A stretch of 37,766 nucleotides of DNA from an uncultured Gammaproteobacteria bacterium. GTDB taxonomy: Bacteria > Pseudomonadota > Gammaproteobacteria > Pseudomonadales > Azotimanducaceae. Positions 17,049 to 25,420 of this stretch are shown piece by piece. The DNA is taken from positions 1 through 37,766 of the forward strand of contig CAJWNY010000023.1 in the NCBI GenBank assembly GCA_913043815.1, given 5' to 3'. Below the pieces are notes generated by a model. The model ran no database searches. It saw only the letters and a list, made by a program, of their open reading frames with translations, and was not told the origin of the DNA. Every line of letters starts with the position of its first letter. Positions within the stretch are counted from its first letter, which is position 1. A program made the position numbers and the translations under genes.

Positions 17049-17819
17049 ATGGCACAGCAAGGTAAAGATTCAGGCAGTAAGGAAACCCAACACCGTAACG
17101 ATATGTACGGCAATATTGACGCTCGTGGTGAGGGCGAAGAGGGAGTATCTAAAACCATTCCCGCAGCCACAGTGGTGCTTTTGCGTGACGGGAGCGAGGG
17201 TGTAGAAGTGCTCATGTTACGGAAAAATTCCAAGATCACCTTTGGCGGTATGTGGGTTTTCCCTGGCGGTAAAATTGATCCTGAGGACTACCCCAGTGAT
17301 GGCAATGCAGACGTAGCGGCTCGAGTGGCTGCTGCACGGGAAACATTTGAGGAAGCGGGTATTCAAGTAAGCCAAGAGAGCTTTCAATTTTTGGCCCATT
17401 GGACGCCGCCGCCTGGACCACAAAAGCGTTTTGCTACTTGGTTTTTTACCGCTCAAGTAGAGGGCGACCAAGAAATTGCTATTGATGATGGCGAGATTAA
17501 AGAACACGCATGGTTGAACCCAGCTAAAGCTCTAGAGCGTCATGCAAACGGTGAAATCGACTTGGTGCCGCCTACTTGGATTACCCTATACCACTTATCT
17601 CAATACAGTCCCGCAGCGGCTGTGATTTCTCACTTTAAAGAAAATCCGGGTAAAACCTACAATACTCGGGTAGTTAAAGCTGCAAGCGGTGACCGAGTGG
17701 CAATGTGGGTTGGAGACGCAGGTTATGAACCGTGGGATTGCGAGGTGGCTGGTGAACGCCACCGTCTGGTGATGTCTGAGGGCGGATTCGTATTTGAGAA
17801 CACAGTAGAAACCTACTGA
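17049..17819 (+). CDS. NUDIX hydrolase, possibly CoA/acyl-CoA diphosphatase type
   Basis: A 256-residue NUDIX protein. The NUDIX box is present but stretched: FPGGKIDPED at 71-80, then a spacer, then AAARETFEEAGI at 94-105. The metal-binding REtfEEaG part is intact. An insertion between the GG and the REXXEE parts, together with a long C-terminal region, resembles NUDT19-like acyl-CoA/CoA diphosphatases more than MutT or ADP-ribose enzymes; this assignment is tentative. The first 35 residues are polar and look disordered. AAGGA precedes ATG 17049. Placed inside a cluster full of CoA-thioester genes, turnover of CoA or stalled acyl-CoAs is a reasonable role, by inference. Confidence 0.82.
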   Translation: MAQQGKDSGSKETQHRNDMYGNIDARGEGEEGVSKTIPAATVVLLRDGSEGVEVLMLRKNSKITFGGMWVFPGGKIDPEDYPSDGNADVAARVAAARETFEEAGIQVSQESFQFLAHWTPPPGPQKRFATWFFTAQVEGDQEIAIDDGEIKEHAWLNPAKALERHANGEIDLVPPTWITLYHLSQYSPAAAVISHFKENPGKTYNTRVVKAASGDRVAMWVGDAGYEPWDCEVAGERHRLVMSEGGFVFENTVETY

Positions 17820-17844
17820 TTCTCTTGCCTTACTTATTGGCGGT

Positions 17845-17877
17845 CTTTATTAGGGTACCAACTGCATTCTAATAAAG
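17845..17877. repeat. Inverted repeat CTTTATTAG/CTAATAAAG
   Basis: Nine-base arms at 17845-17853 and 17869-17877 match perfectly around a 15-base spacer, 25 bases after the NUDIX stop and 133 bases before the transporter start. Arm centres are 24 bases apart, a little over two helix turns, which suits an operator. As an RNA hairpin it would be AT-rich and is not followed by a T-run. Confidence 0.4.
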
Positions 17878-18009
17878 GGAAAAGGGTTGGTCGGTCTTGC
17901 TTTGGCTGATTTAAAAATATGGGGCGCTATCTGCTTAGTGGTAGATATCGGGCAAATTCGGCAATTAGAAAAATTCAATAATAAAAATGTGCAGGGCTCG
18001 GGGAGAATC

Positions 18010-19467
18010 ATGCAAGCAGTTAAACCAATTTCGCGAAGAACCATTTATTCGCACGGCACCATAGGTTTGCCTATGGCCGTCTATGGTTATCCATTGGCCA
18101 TATGGATACCGGCGCATTACGCTGGTGGCTTGGGCATAGACCTTGCCACCGTGGGTCTTATATTGATGTTGGCTCGATTAACCGACGTCATCACTGACCC
18201 GCTGATTGGTGAAATTTCTGACCGCTGGCGCACACCGGTAGGTAGGCGTAAACCTTGGTTATTAATAGGCACACCAATAATGTTGTTGGGCGTTTATAAC
18301 TTATTTATTCCCGGCCCAGACGTGGATATCTTCTATTTCTTGATTTGGCTGACGGTGTTTTTCCTAGGTTCTACTATGATCATGCTGCCTCACAGGGCAT
18401 GGGGTGCTGAGATTTCGACGGATTACCATCAGCGCTCGCGCATTACAGCCGCACGCGAATTTTATTATTTAGCGGGTTTAATGGTTGCTGCTGCAGTACC
18501 CATGGTGGTTGAAATCACAGCAGATGGTGGCTCTGGTGTGGGGGATGTGTTTGGCAAAATGTGGTCTGATTCTACTGCTGCCTTTACTGGTGAGATCATG
18601 AACAAAGCGCCAGTGGATAGAGCCACTCTGACTGGCCCCGTCTTAATGGCCCTGGCTTGGGCACTAATTGGCTTGTTGCCTTTGGCAGCCGCTATTTGTT
18701 TCTTTTTTGTCAAGGAGCCGGAGGCGCCTAGTCGCGCAGAGCAAGTGCCCATTAAAGAGGGCGTTCGTGCTCTGTTGAAAAATGGCCCAATGCTACGTGT
18801 ACTGATGATTGTATTGCTGGTGCACTTTGGTGAGTCTTTTCGCAACGCTGTTTCGCTGTTCTTTATTCGTGACATCGTTGGCGTGCCGACGATTGGCGCA
18901 GCTTACTTTTTCTACTTCATTGCTGGTTTAGCGGCTATCCCATTTTGGCTGTCGTTGGGTCGCCGATTTGGCAAGCACAAGGCCTTTATGATCACGCTGA
19001 TTACTGTCGCGATTGTGAGCGCCTGTAACCTCTTGCTAGACGATGGCGATTACTTAGCTTTCTTTTTGCTCTTTATTGTTAAAGGATTTTGCTTTGGTGG
19101 ACTGCACTTTTTGCCTATAGCCATGCTAGCGGACGTAGTGGACGTAGATTCTGCACGTACCGGTGGTAAGCGAGCTGGCACCTACTTTGCCATATTTGGT
19201 TTTACCGAAAAAATTGCCATAGCTTTCGGCACTGGCATGTCGCTGAACGTGGTGGGTCTGCTTGGTTTTGACCCTTCGGGTGGCGTCGCCGGTAGTAGCG
19301 AGCTAGGCGTTGCTTCACTCCGCATGGTCTATTGTTTGGGGCCGGTTGTTTTTTACGGGTTAGCCTTGAAACTCATCTGGAACTACCCTTTAACCCCTGT
19401 CCGTCACCAACGATTACGCGAGCGTATTGCCCGTAGAGAGTTCCGGCGGGCAGCAAAAGCCGGGTAA
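18010..19467 (+). CDS. MFS transporter, GPH-like (MFS_2) family
   Basis: A 485-residue inner-membrane carrier with about 12 membrane segments. The family motif LTDVITDPLIGEISDRW and GRRKPWLLIG lies at about 58-87. Later segments include VLLVHFGESFRNAVSLFFI and GKHKAFMITLITVAIVSACN. This is the pattern of glycoside-pentoside-hexuronide:cation symporters and their relatives, many of which carry non-sugar compounds. The frame is open upstream to 17887, but ATG 18010 with GGGGAG just before it gives the normal MFS N-terminus. The gene sits between the NUDIX and TauD-type genes and is likely to import the cluster's substrate; this is inference from position. Confidence 0.88.
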   Translation: MQAVKPISRRTIYSHGTIGLPMAVYGYPLAIWIPAHYAGGLGIDLATVGLILMLARLTDVITDPLIGEISDRWRTPVGRRKPWLLIGTPIMLLGVYNLFIPGPDVDIFYFLIWLTVFFLGSTMIMLPHRAWGAEISTDYHQRSRITAAREFYYLAGLMVAAAVPMVVEITADGGSGVGDVFGKMWSDSTAAFTGEIMNKAPVDRATLTGPVLMALAWALIGLLPLAAAICFFFVKEPEAPSRAEQVPIKEGVRALLKNGPMLRVLMIVLLVHFGESFRNAVSLFFIRDIVGVPTIGAAYFFYFIAGLAAIPFWLSLGRRFGKHKAFMITLITVAIVSACNLLLDDGDYLAFFLLFIVKGFCFGGLHFLPIAMLADVVDVDSARTGGKRAGTYFAIFGFTEKIAIAFGTGMSLNVVGLLGFDPSGGVAGSSELGVASLRMVYCLGPVVFYGLALKLIWNYPLTPVRHQRLRERIARREFRRAAKAG

Positions 19468-19504
19468 ACTAACTGGAAGATCAGGTTTTGACTTAGGAGT
19501 TTAT

Positions 19505-20362
19505 ATGAACACCGTTCTGCATCACGAAGATAAGTATGGCTTTGCTTTGCACCATTTGTCTCCAGTCATTGGCACTGTAGTACATGGTATAGATATAGGC
19601 GCCGACCTCGAGGAAGAGGATGTCACGTTTTTGTCTGATCTTTTAGTGCAACGAAAAGTACTGTTTTTTCGTAAGCAAAATATCACTATGGATCAGCACA
19701 TAACTTTTGCCAGGCGCTTCGGTGAATTGGAAGTGCACCCATTTGCGCCTAATAACAGCGACCGGCCGGAAGTGATTCACCTTAAAAACGGACCTGATAA
19801 TAAGCCCACTATTGATCTCTGGCATTCTGATGTTACTTGGCGCGAAGAGCCGTCGTTGGGGTCTATTTTGCGTGGGCGGGAAATACCTGAAGTAGGTGGC
19901 GACACTCTTTTTGCAAATATGGAAGCAGCTTATGACAACCTATCTAACGAGATGAAAGCGCGACTGGATGGGTTGTATGCGGTTCATGACAACCGTTTTT
20001 TTCTTGATGCTATGCGCAAAAGGGGCGTGAGTGAAGCCGATATTGAAGCCAAAGTGAAAGCGTTTCCGCCAACTAGGCACCCGGTTATACGTACACACCC
20101 TGTTAGTGGTAGAAAGTCGATTTACGTGAATTGCGCGTTCACCAATACTATAGAGGGCATGGATCCAATTGAGGCTGAGTTATTACTTGCCCAGTTGTAT
20201 CAAACCGCCGCAATACCCAATATTCAATGTCGATTTCGTTGGGAGCCTGATTCTTTTGCTTTTTGGGATAACCGTGGTGCTCAGCACTATGCCGCCGCCG
20301 ATTACTGGCCTGCAGTGCGAAGCATGGAGCGTGTCACCATTAAGGGTGATCGTCCGGTTTAA
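19505..20362 (+). CDS. TauD/TfdA family Fe(II)/2-oxoglutarate dioxygenase
   Basis: A 285-residue enzyme. The iron ligands are H107 and D109 (LWHSDVTW) and H261 (DNRGAQHYAAADYWP), with R272 (AVRSMERVTI) in the place of the 2-oxoglutarate-binding Arg of TauD. GGDTLFANM at 131-139 is the conserved middle strand. The frame is open upstream into the transporter gene, but ATG 19505 preceded by TAGGAG is the clear start, 37 bases after the transporter stop. TauD relatives oxidise sulfonates, aryloxyacids and many other acids, releasing a group next to the hydroxylated carbon. Nothing in the neighbourhood points to a sulfonate, so the substrate may be the same as that of the other oxygenases here. 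Confidence 0.9.
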   Translation: MNTVLHHEDKYGFALHHLSPVIGTVVHGIDIGADLEEEDVTFLSDLLVQRKVLFFRKQNITMDQHITFARRFGELEVHPFAPNNSDRPEVIHLKNGPDNKPTIDLWHSDVTWREEPSLGSILRGREIPEVGGDTLFANMEAAYDNLSNEMKARLDGLYAVHDNRFFLDAMRKRGVSEADIEAKVKAFPPTRHPVIRTHPVSGRKSIYVNCAFTNTIEGMDPIEAELLLAQLYQTAAIPNIQCRFRWEPDSFAFWDNRGAQHYAAADYWPAVRSMERVTIKGDRPV

Positions 20363-20663
20363 TATTATTCCAATTTTGTGCCTTAGTTTTTTCTATTCTT
20401 TTGCATGAGGGCGGGGTGTTTTTAAAAGTATTTTTTTGCCTCAATCTCTTCTATTGGGCTGCGATGTCCGCAAAAACGATTTAGTGAAACGCGGTTCGTC
20501 CGCGTAGAGTCTAATTTCTCAGCTAGTTAAATCTTTTAGTGCTGCCAATGTACTCTCGTTTTTCTTCCATAAATGGTACATTTCCGCGCGCAACTCCTGA
20601 CGATGTGCTTAGAAAGTTGCTCTACGCGTAACGCCGGATCGGAAAGTAAAAAAAGGACAGGAT
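20363..20663. other. Intergenic region before the monooxygenase gene
   Basis: Three hundred bases without a gene separate the TauD-type gene from the monooxygenase gene on the same strand. It contains a small perfect hairpin, ACGCGG (20489-20494) with CCGCGT (20500-20505) over a 5-base loop, and a 10-base palindrome CCATAAATGG at 20567-20576. The size and these elements suggest a separate promoter for the monooxygenase. No convincing -35/-10 pair could be chosen by eye. Confidence 0.35.
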
Positions 20664-22172
20664 ATGCAAGAGTTTGACATTGTAATTGTAGGTGCGGGTA
20701 TTTCAGGTGTTAGCGCCGCGTACCACCTGCAAAAGAGTTGCCCAAATAAAACCTTTACCATTCTAGAGTCGCGCAAAAGCAGTGGTGGTACTTGGGATCT
20801 GTTTAAATATCCGGGCATTCGTTCGGACAGCGATATGCACACCTTAGGATTCAACTTCAAGCCTTGGATTGATGAAAAATCTATTGCTGACGGCCCGTCA
20901 ATTAAGCGCTATTTACATGAAACCATTGCCGAAAACAAAATGAATGATCATATTCAGCATGAGTCCAAGGTGGTCTCTGCAAGTTGGGTTAGTGAGTCCA
21001 ATCGCTGGATTATGAGCGTGGAGCAAAAGGGCCATGTGGTAGAATTTAGCTGCAACTTTTTGATGATGTGTAGTGGCTATTATAACTACGAAACGCCGTA
21101 TACTCCGGAGTTTTCCGGCCAGCAGGATTTTCAAGGGCAGGTTGTGCACCCGCAACATTGGCCTGAAGATTTAGATTATCAAGACAAGCGAGTTGTGGTG
21201 ATTGGAAGTGGTGCTACGGCGATGACATTGGTGCCCGCATTGGCTGAAAAGGCGGGTCATGTCACCATGTTGCAGCGTTCACCTACGTATGTAGCTTCGC
21301 GCCCTGATCATGATGCCATTGCTAATACGCTGCGTAAGATTCTACCTAGTAGTGTGGCTTATGCGATCACGCGTTTTAAAAATACTCAGATGCAAAAATT
21401 CTTGTACGGCAAGATGCGCGCTGAACCCGAGAAAATGAAGAAAGCTTTGGTGGGCATGGTGCGTAAAGCGTTGGGGCCAAAGTACGATGTTGCGAAGCAC
21501 TTCACCCCCAAATACAACCCATGGGACCAGCGCATGTGCCTGATTCCTAACGGCGACTTATTTAAAGCTATCAGGGCGGGTGATACCTCAGTAGTGACGG
21601 ATCATATTGATCACTTCACTGCGGATGGTATTTTGCTGAAGTCCGGCGAAGCGCTTAAGGCAGATATTATTGTCACTGCTACCGGTTTGAATATGCAGGT
21701 AATGGGTGGTGCGGCATTTAGCGTAGATGGTAACGCTGTAGATTTTCCGGGTACGTTCTCTTACAAGGGAATGATGTACTCAGACGTGCCGAATTTGATT
21801 CAGACCTTTGGCTACATCAATGCATCTTGGACTCTGCGTGCAGACTTAACCTCTGAGTACGCATGTCGTTTGCTTAATCACATGGATGCCAAAGGCGTAA
21901 ACCAGTGTACGGCGCGCCTGCGTGAAGAAGATATGGATATGCCCGCGAGACCTTGGATTGAAGATTTTTCTGCCGGCTATATGCAGCGCTCCATGCAAAA
22001 ATTGCCTAAGCAGGGGGACAAAGACCCCTGGCGTAACACGCAAAACTACGCGTTGGATAAAAAGATTATCCGTAAGGCGTCACTAGAAGATGGTGCATTG
22101 GTGTTTGGGCCAACAGACTTGGGTCAAGGGCATGTAAATGCTGCGATGGAGAAAACCCGGGCAGCTGCATAG
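20664..22172 (+). CDS. Baeyer-Villiger-type flavin monooxygenase (EthA-like)
   Basis: A 502-residue class B flavoprotein monooxygenase. FAD site: VGAGISGVSAAYHL (GxGxxG at 10-15). NADPH site: VIGSGATAMTLVPAL (181-186). Between them is the Baeyer-Villiger fingerprint FxGxxxHxxxWP, seen exactly at 156-167 (F156, G158, H162, W166, P167). GGTWDLFKYPGIRSDSDM at 41-58 and FSYKGMMYSDVPNL near 370 resemble EthA-like enzymes. Such enzymes turn ketones into esters or lactones using NADPH and oxygen. AGGACAGG precedes ATG 20664. It is the last plus-strand gene of the block and faces the P450 gene. The substrate is probably a ketone produced within the same pathway; this is inference. Confidence 0.92.
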   Translation: MQEFDIVIVGAGISGVSAAYHLQKSCPNKTFTILESRKSSGGTWDLFKYPGIRSDSDMHTLGFNFKPWIDEKSIADGPSIKRYLHETIAENKMNDHIQHESKVVSASWVSESNRWIMSVEQKGHVVEFSCNFLMMCSGYYNYETPYTPEFSGQQDFQGQVVHPQHWPEDLDYQDKRVVVIGSGATAMTLVPALAEKAGHVTMLQRSPTYVASRPDHDAIANTLRKILPSSVAYAITRFKNTQMQKFLYGKMRAEPEKMKKALVGMVRKALGPKYDVAKHFTPKYNPWDQRMCLIPNGDLFKAIRAGDTSVVTDHIDHFTADGILLKSGEALKADIIVTATGLNMQVMGGAAFSVDGNAVDFPGTFSYKGMMYSDVPNLIQTFGYINASWTLRADLTSEYACRLLNHMDAKGVNQCTARLREEDMDMPARPWIEDFSAGYMQRSMQKLPKQGDKDPWRNTQNYALDKKIIRKASLEDGALVFGPTDLGQGHVNAAMEKTRAAA

Positions 22173-22268
22173 TTTTTCTGAATGACCTAGATGGCTAGAC
22201 TGGATAGCTAGCCTAAACAGATAACCAGTGTAGATTGCTCTTATTGATAGGCCGGTGTTAAGCAGGAT

Positions 22269-22298
22269 CTGATCCGCGTGGATCAGGCTTTGTTCTTT
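22269..22298 (+). terminator. Probable terminator after the monooxygenase gene
   Basis: CTGATCC (22269-22275) pairs perfectly with GGATCAG (22280-22286) over the loop GCGT, followed by GCTTTGTTCTTT. It lies about 100 bases after the monooxygenase stop, in the gap shared with the convergent P450 gene. Confidence 0.55.
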
Positions 22299-22349
22299 CG
22301 CTCGCACTCCCTCTTTCTCTTTCTCGCTTATGTTGTCCAGGCAGTGCAA

Positions 22350-23549
22350 TCAGTCATCTCTTTTGTAACTTATTGGCATGCTTTTTATGCCAGAAATAAA
22401 GTTTGAAGCAAGCCATTGGGGTTCTTCTATTATTTTAATGTCGTGAATATGGCTGAGAATGGTTTCGAACATGCAGTCTATTTCTACTCGTGCGATATGT
22501 TGCCCTAGGCACACATGAGTACCCGTACCAAATGCGATATGCGCGTTAGCTTGTCGGCTTATGTCGAAGCTCTTTGGATTATCAAACTGACGAGCATCAT
22601 GGTTTGCCGCAGCGAAGTAGCGGACTATTTTGTCGTCTTTGGAGATTTGCTTATTACCCAGTTGGGTGTTTTGGGTGGCGGTGCGGCGCATATAAATGAC
22701 CGGGCAAACGCTACGTAGCATTTCGTCCCGGGCTTTGGGTATCAGACTGAAGTCGCCTCGCAATTGCTTTAGTGTTTGAGGTTGCTGAATGAGTTTCTGC
22801 AAGCCGCCGCTGACTAAGTTGCGAGTGGTATCTCCCCCTGCGTCTATCAGCAGCATAAAGAACAGCTGAAAGTCTACTACGTCTAGTTTATAGCCTTCTA
22901 CCTCTGCTTGGACAATTTGCGTAGCTAAGTCTTGGCCGGGATTTTTATTTTTTTCAGCAAATACCTGTGCGGCATAAGTAAACATATCTACACCTGCTTG
23001 GGCCATTGCGCCTTTGGGCAGGGCTTCTGGGGAGGTATGTAGAATTTCTGTAAGTTCGTAAAGTTTGCGACCATCCTCTAACGGAATACCCATTAGGTCT
23101 GCGATGACTGCTGAAGGTAGCTCTCCAGCCACCGTTGAAACGAAGTCTATTTCGCCTCGTCCCATTGGCAGGGCTTTGATAATGTCCATTGTTAGTTCTT
23201 GAATACGCGGACGCAGATCTGCCGCAGGGCCGCGAGTAAATTCCCGACTGATAAGCCTGCGAAATTTTGTGTGTTGAGGTGGGTCCATCATCAGCATCAT
23301 TTTGTGCTCTCCGTCGAAAGCCAGCGCAGTGCCGGTCTCAGGGTCGGTGATCATGATGGTGGGCTCAGAGGAAAATATTTTAGGGTCGCGACCACTTTTG
23401 GCGACATCCTCAAACCGCGTAAGCGCCCAAAAGCCAGTGCCTTTTGGTTCCTCGTGCCAGTGTACTGGATCGTTTTCGCGTAGCCAGTCGTATTGGTCAT
23501 GCGGGTGGCCGTTGGCAAAACTTTCGGGGTTGAGTAGATCGATGTGCAT
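22350..23549 (-). CDS. Cytochrome P450
   Basis: A 399-residue soluble bacterial P450. The haem-ligand loop is FGTGTHVCLGQHIA with Cys347. The I-helix oxygen-binding motif is DAGGDTTRN (236-244). The K-helix ExxR is E276-R279 (DEMLRS). The N-terminal WLRENDPVHW and GFWALTRFEDVAKSGRDPKIFSS resemble CYP families that oxidise steroids, terpenes and fatty acids in actinobacteria and proteobacteria; the subfamily cannot be fixed by eye. GGAG stands 9 bases before ATG 23549. The gene follows the phosphotriesterase-family gene by 85 bases on the same strand. No ferredoxin or ferredoxin reductase gene is in the window, so electrons must come from partners encoded elsewhere. Confidence 0.94.
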   Translation of the reverse strand: MHIDLLNPESFANGHPHDQYDWLRENDPVHWHEEPKGTGFWALTRFEDVAKSGRDPKIFSSEPTIMITDPETGTALAFDGEHKMMLMMDPPQHTKFRRLISREFTRGPAADLRPRIQELTMDIIKALPMGRGEIDFVSTVAGELPSAVIADLMGIPLEDGRKLYELTEILHTSPEALPKGAMAQAGVDMFTYAAQVFAEKNKNPGQDLATQIVQAEVEGYKLDVVDFQLFFMLLIDAGGDTTRNLVSGGLQKLIQQPQTLKQLRGDFSLIPKARDEMLRSVCPVIYMRRTATQNTQLGNKQISKDDKIVRYFAAANHDARQFDNPKSFDISRQANAHIAFGTGTHVCLGQHIARVEIDCMFETILSHIHDIKIIEEPQWLASNFISGIKSMPISYKRDD

Positions 23550-23634
23550 TTAGATATGCTCCAACTGGATTGATCAACTGTCCATTTTTATATGGTCAGC
23601 TTGGTTGATAACGCTGGTCGTTTCGCACGTGCTA

Positions 23635-24588
23635 TTAAGCTCCCTCAAAGAGCCTTCTTGGGTTGTCTATAAACAGCATATCTATGTCTGCTTGAGTGGC
23701 GCCCATTTGTATTAGTTCAGGTATGACATGTTTGTGCATGTACAAGTACTGGTCCGGATTGCTGGCGGTGAACGCATGCTCGGCAGCAATGCTGCCATCT
23801 GCCTGCTCGTTATGAATGTGCAGGCAAATGCAGTCGTGGGAAGGGCACAAGCGCTCTCCATAGCCCATATCCATCAAGCGCTTCAGGGTCACGGTACGCA
23901 TGTGTGGGCTAACCAGTCTGCCCGGGTATCTGTCCAAGCCCAAGAAGCAGCCTTGATCTAAAATCCATTTGAGATACTCAGTATCTGTAGTGTCATTGCT
24001 GTGATCAATTTTAACCCGAGTAAGGTCCACGCCTTCTTCGCGAAATATTTCAATCTGACGCTTGGCTACGTGCCCGGTAGGGTAAGAGTGCACCATTATA
24101 GGTACGCCGGTTTGTAGGTGGGCTCTAGCCACTGCTCTGGCCATTGTTTCTAGTGGTGCAGTGACACCCTCAAAATCTGCGGCACACTTCAGCATGCCGG
24201 CCTTAACGTCGGTGCCACGAAAACCTTCATTGATGTCGCGGATAAATTCATCCGCCATTTGATTGGCGCCAACCCCCAACATAAAACGAGGTACATCTAA
24301 CCACCAACCGGTGACATTGATGAGGTTTACGCCAGACTCATAAGCTACATGACGCAGCATTTCTGGGTCACGGCCAAGGTCGAAGGTAGTGGCATCTAAT
24401 AGAGTATTGATTCCCTCAGCCTTGGCCTTTCTGAGGCAGGCAACGGCCCTTTCTTCGCGGTTGGGACCGAGCAAGTCAGGGTAGCTTTTTGATAACCCAC
24501 TAGCCGCCACCATGACGTGCTCGTGCATTAGGGTAAAACCAAGATCACTGCTGTCTATTGGTCCTAAGACGCTATTAATCTGAGTCAT
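23635..24588 (-). CDS. Phosphotriesterase-family metal hydrolase (possible lactonase)
   Basis: A 317-residue TIM-barrel amidohydrolase of the phosphotriesterase family. The binuclear metal site looks complete: H22 and H24 (LMHEHVMV), a lysine to be carboxylated K134 (AGMLKCAAD), H167 (IMVHSYP), H196 (KIDHSND) and D252 (PSHDCIC). GGGAG precedes ATG 24588. Family members hydrolyse lactones, phosphotriesters or other esters. With P450 and Baeyer-Villiger enzymes encoded next door, a lactonase role is attractive but is inference. It lies 42 bases after the DUF6265 gene and 85 bases before the P450 gene, so the three probably form one operon. Confidence 0.87.
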   Translation of the reverse strand: MTQINSVLGPIDSSDLGFTLMHEHVMVAASGLSKSYPDLLGPNREERAVACLRKAKAEGINTLLDATTFDLGRDPEMLRHVAYESGVNLINVTGWWLDVPRFMLGVGANQMADEFIRDINEGFRGTDVKAGMLKCAADFEGVTAPLETMARAVARAHLQTGVPIMVHSYPTGHVAKRQIEIFREEGVDLTRVKIDHSNDTTDTEYLKWILDQGCFLGLDRYPGRLVSPHMRTVTLKRLMDMGYGERLCPSHDCICLHIHNEQADGSIAAEHAFTASNPDQYLYMHKHVIPELIQMGATQADIDMLFIDNPRRLFEGA

Positions 24589-24630
24589 ATTGGTTCTCCC
24601 TGATGTGACCTGGGAATCTAATAAATAAAC

Positions 24631-25125
24631 CTACTGGATAGGTGTCATTTTAATCGTGAGGTTTTGATCGTCAGCAGTAATCACTGCGACCTCAAATTCG
24701 TTATCCGCCGGGCGGCTATAAGTTAGTAGCTTTAGACCGCCTGGACTTGCAGCCTTAAAGGTAACCGTGCGCTCGCCACTTTTATCTAACATCATTTTCT
24801 GCGCTGGCGCCAATGGTGCAAAGCCGGGACCCCATTGCTGTAGGTGCAGTACTAATGTGCCTTCCATTTCCTGAATATTAACGATTTCAACCATGTTAGT
24901 GCCTTCTGGCGTGGTGAGTCGAACTAGCGATGCGATGCTGCCCGACTTTGCTTGGATCCAGTTTTCCTCTAAGTTTGCGGCGCCCATAGGACCACTCCAG
25001 TTGCCGGTCATCCAAGCCAGATTGGCGATGCCGTTTTTTTCGCTTTGTAGGTGACCATCGGCCAAGGAGATTTGAGGCATAGCTGACGCCATAAGCGTAA
25101 TTAAGCCAAGAATTAGAGTTCGCAT
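24631..25125 (-). CDS. Exported DUF6265-like protein
   Basis: A 164-residue protein with a signal peptide (MRTLILGLITLMASAMPQISLADG), so it is periplasmic or secreted. The mature part begins LAWMTGNWSGPMG and continues EENWIQAKSGSIASLVRLTTPEGTNMVEIVNI, LVLHLQQWGPGF and ERTVTFKAA. This is the pattern of DUF6265, small lipocalin-like beta-barrel proteins that may bind hydrophobic ligands. AGGGA precedes ATG 25125. It is the first gene of the probable operon with the phosphotriesterase-family and P450 genes, and is divergent from the gene at 25421. A role in handling a hydrophobic substrate in the periplasm would fit; function is not established. Confidence 0.72.
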   Translation of the reverse strand: MRTLILGLITLMASAMPQISLADGHLQSEKNGIANLAWMTGNWSGPMGAANLEENWIQAKSGSIASLVRLTTPEGTNMVEIVNIQEMEGTLVLHLQQWGPGFAPLAPAQKMMLDKSGERTVTFKAASPGGLKLLTYSRPADNEFEVAVITADDQNLTIKMTPIQ

Positions 25126-25195
25126 CGTAGTTTCCCTGTATTTATTTTCATGAAGGCTTTTTATTACGTCCTTTCGTTAAATGTCGACGTGCAAG

Positions 25196-25217
25196 CCGAA
25201 CTTTAACCGAACTTTAA
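25196..25217. promoter_or_regulatory. Perfect tandem repeat CCGAACTTTAA x2 in a divergent promoter region
   Basis: Two identical 11-base copies stand end to end (25196-25206 and 25207-25217), 71 bases upstream of the DUF6265 start and about 200 bases upstream of the gene at 25421. A period near one DNA helix turn would place both copies on the same face, as for tandem regulator or activator sites. Confidence 0.4.
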
Positions 25218-25420
25218 ACCAAGTAGGCCCAGTAATAGATTTCCCCAAACCCGTCAGGAAAGCTAAACGACGTAGGTTTATTTAGCAACAAGCATCGGTG
25301 CTAGCCTCAGTTTTGCTCTGTTTGCTAGTGCGCGCGCCAGAGCCGTGTCTAGTGGCTGTCAGCGGAAGAGAAAATAGGGCTACAATCTTGGCTCAACATA
25401 TTTATCAGGAGAGGTTGGCC

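Noticed and set aside
17887-18009. A longer N-terminus for the MFS transporter starting at TTG 17887
   Set aside because: ATG 18010 has a strong ribosome site and gives the usual family N-terminus; the extra 41 codons include the intergenic leader.
22193-22213. Inverted repeat GGCTAG/CTAGCC after the monooxygenase gene as its terminator
   Set aside because: No T-run on either strand; the hairpin at 22269 with a following T-rich stretch is a better candidate.
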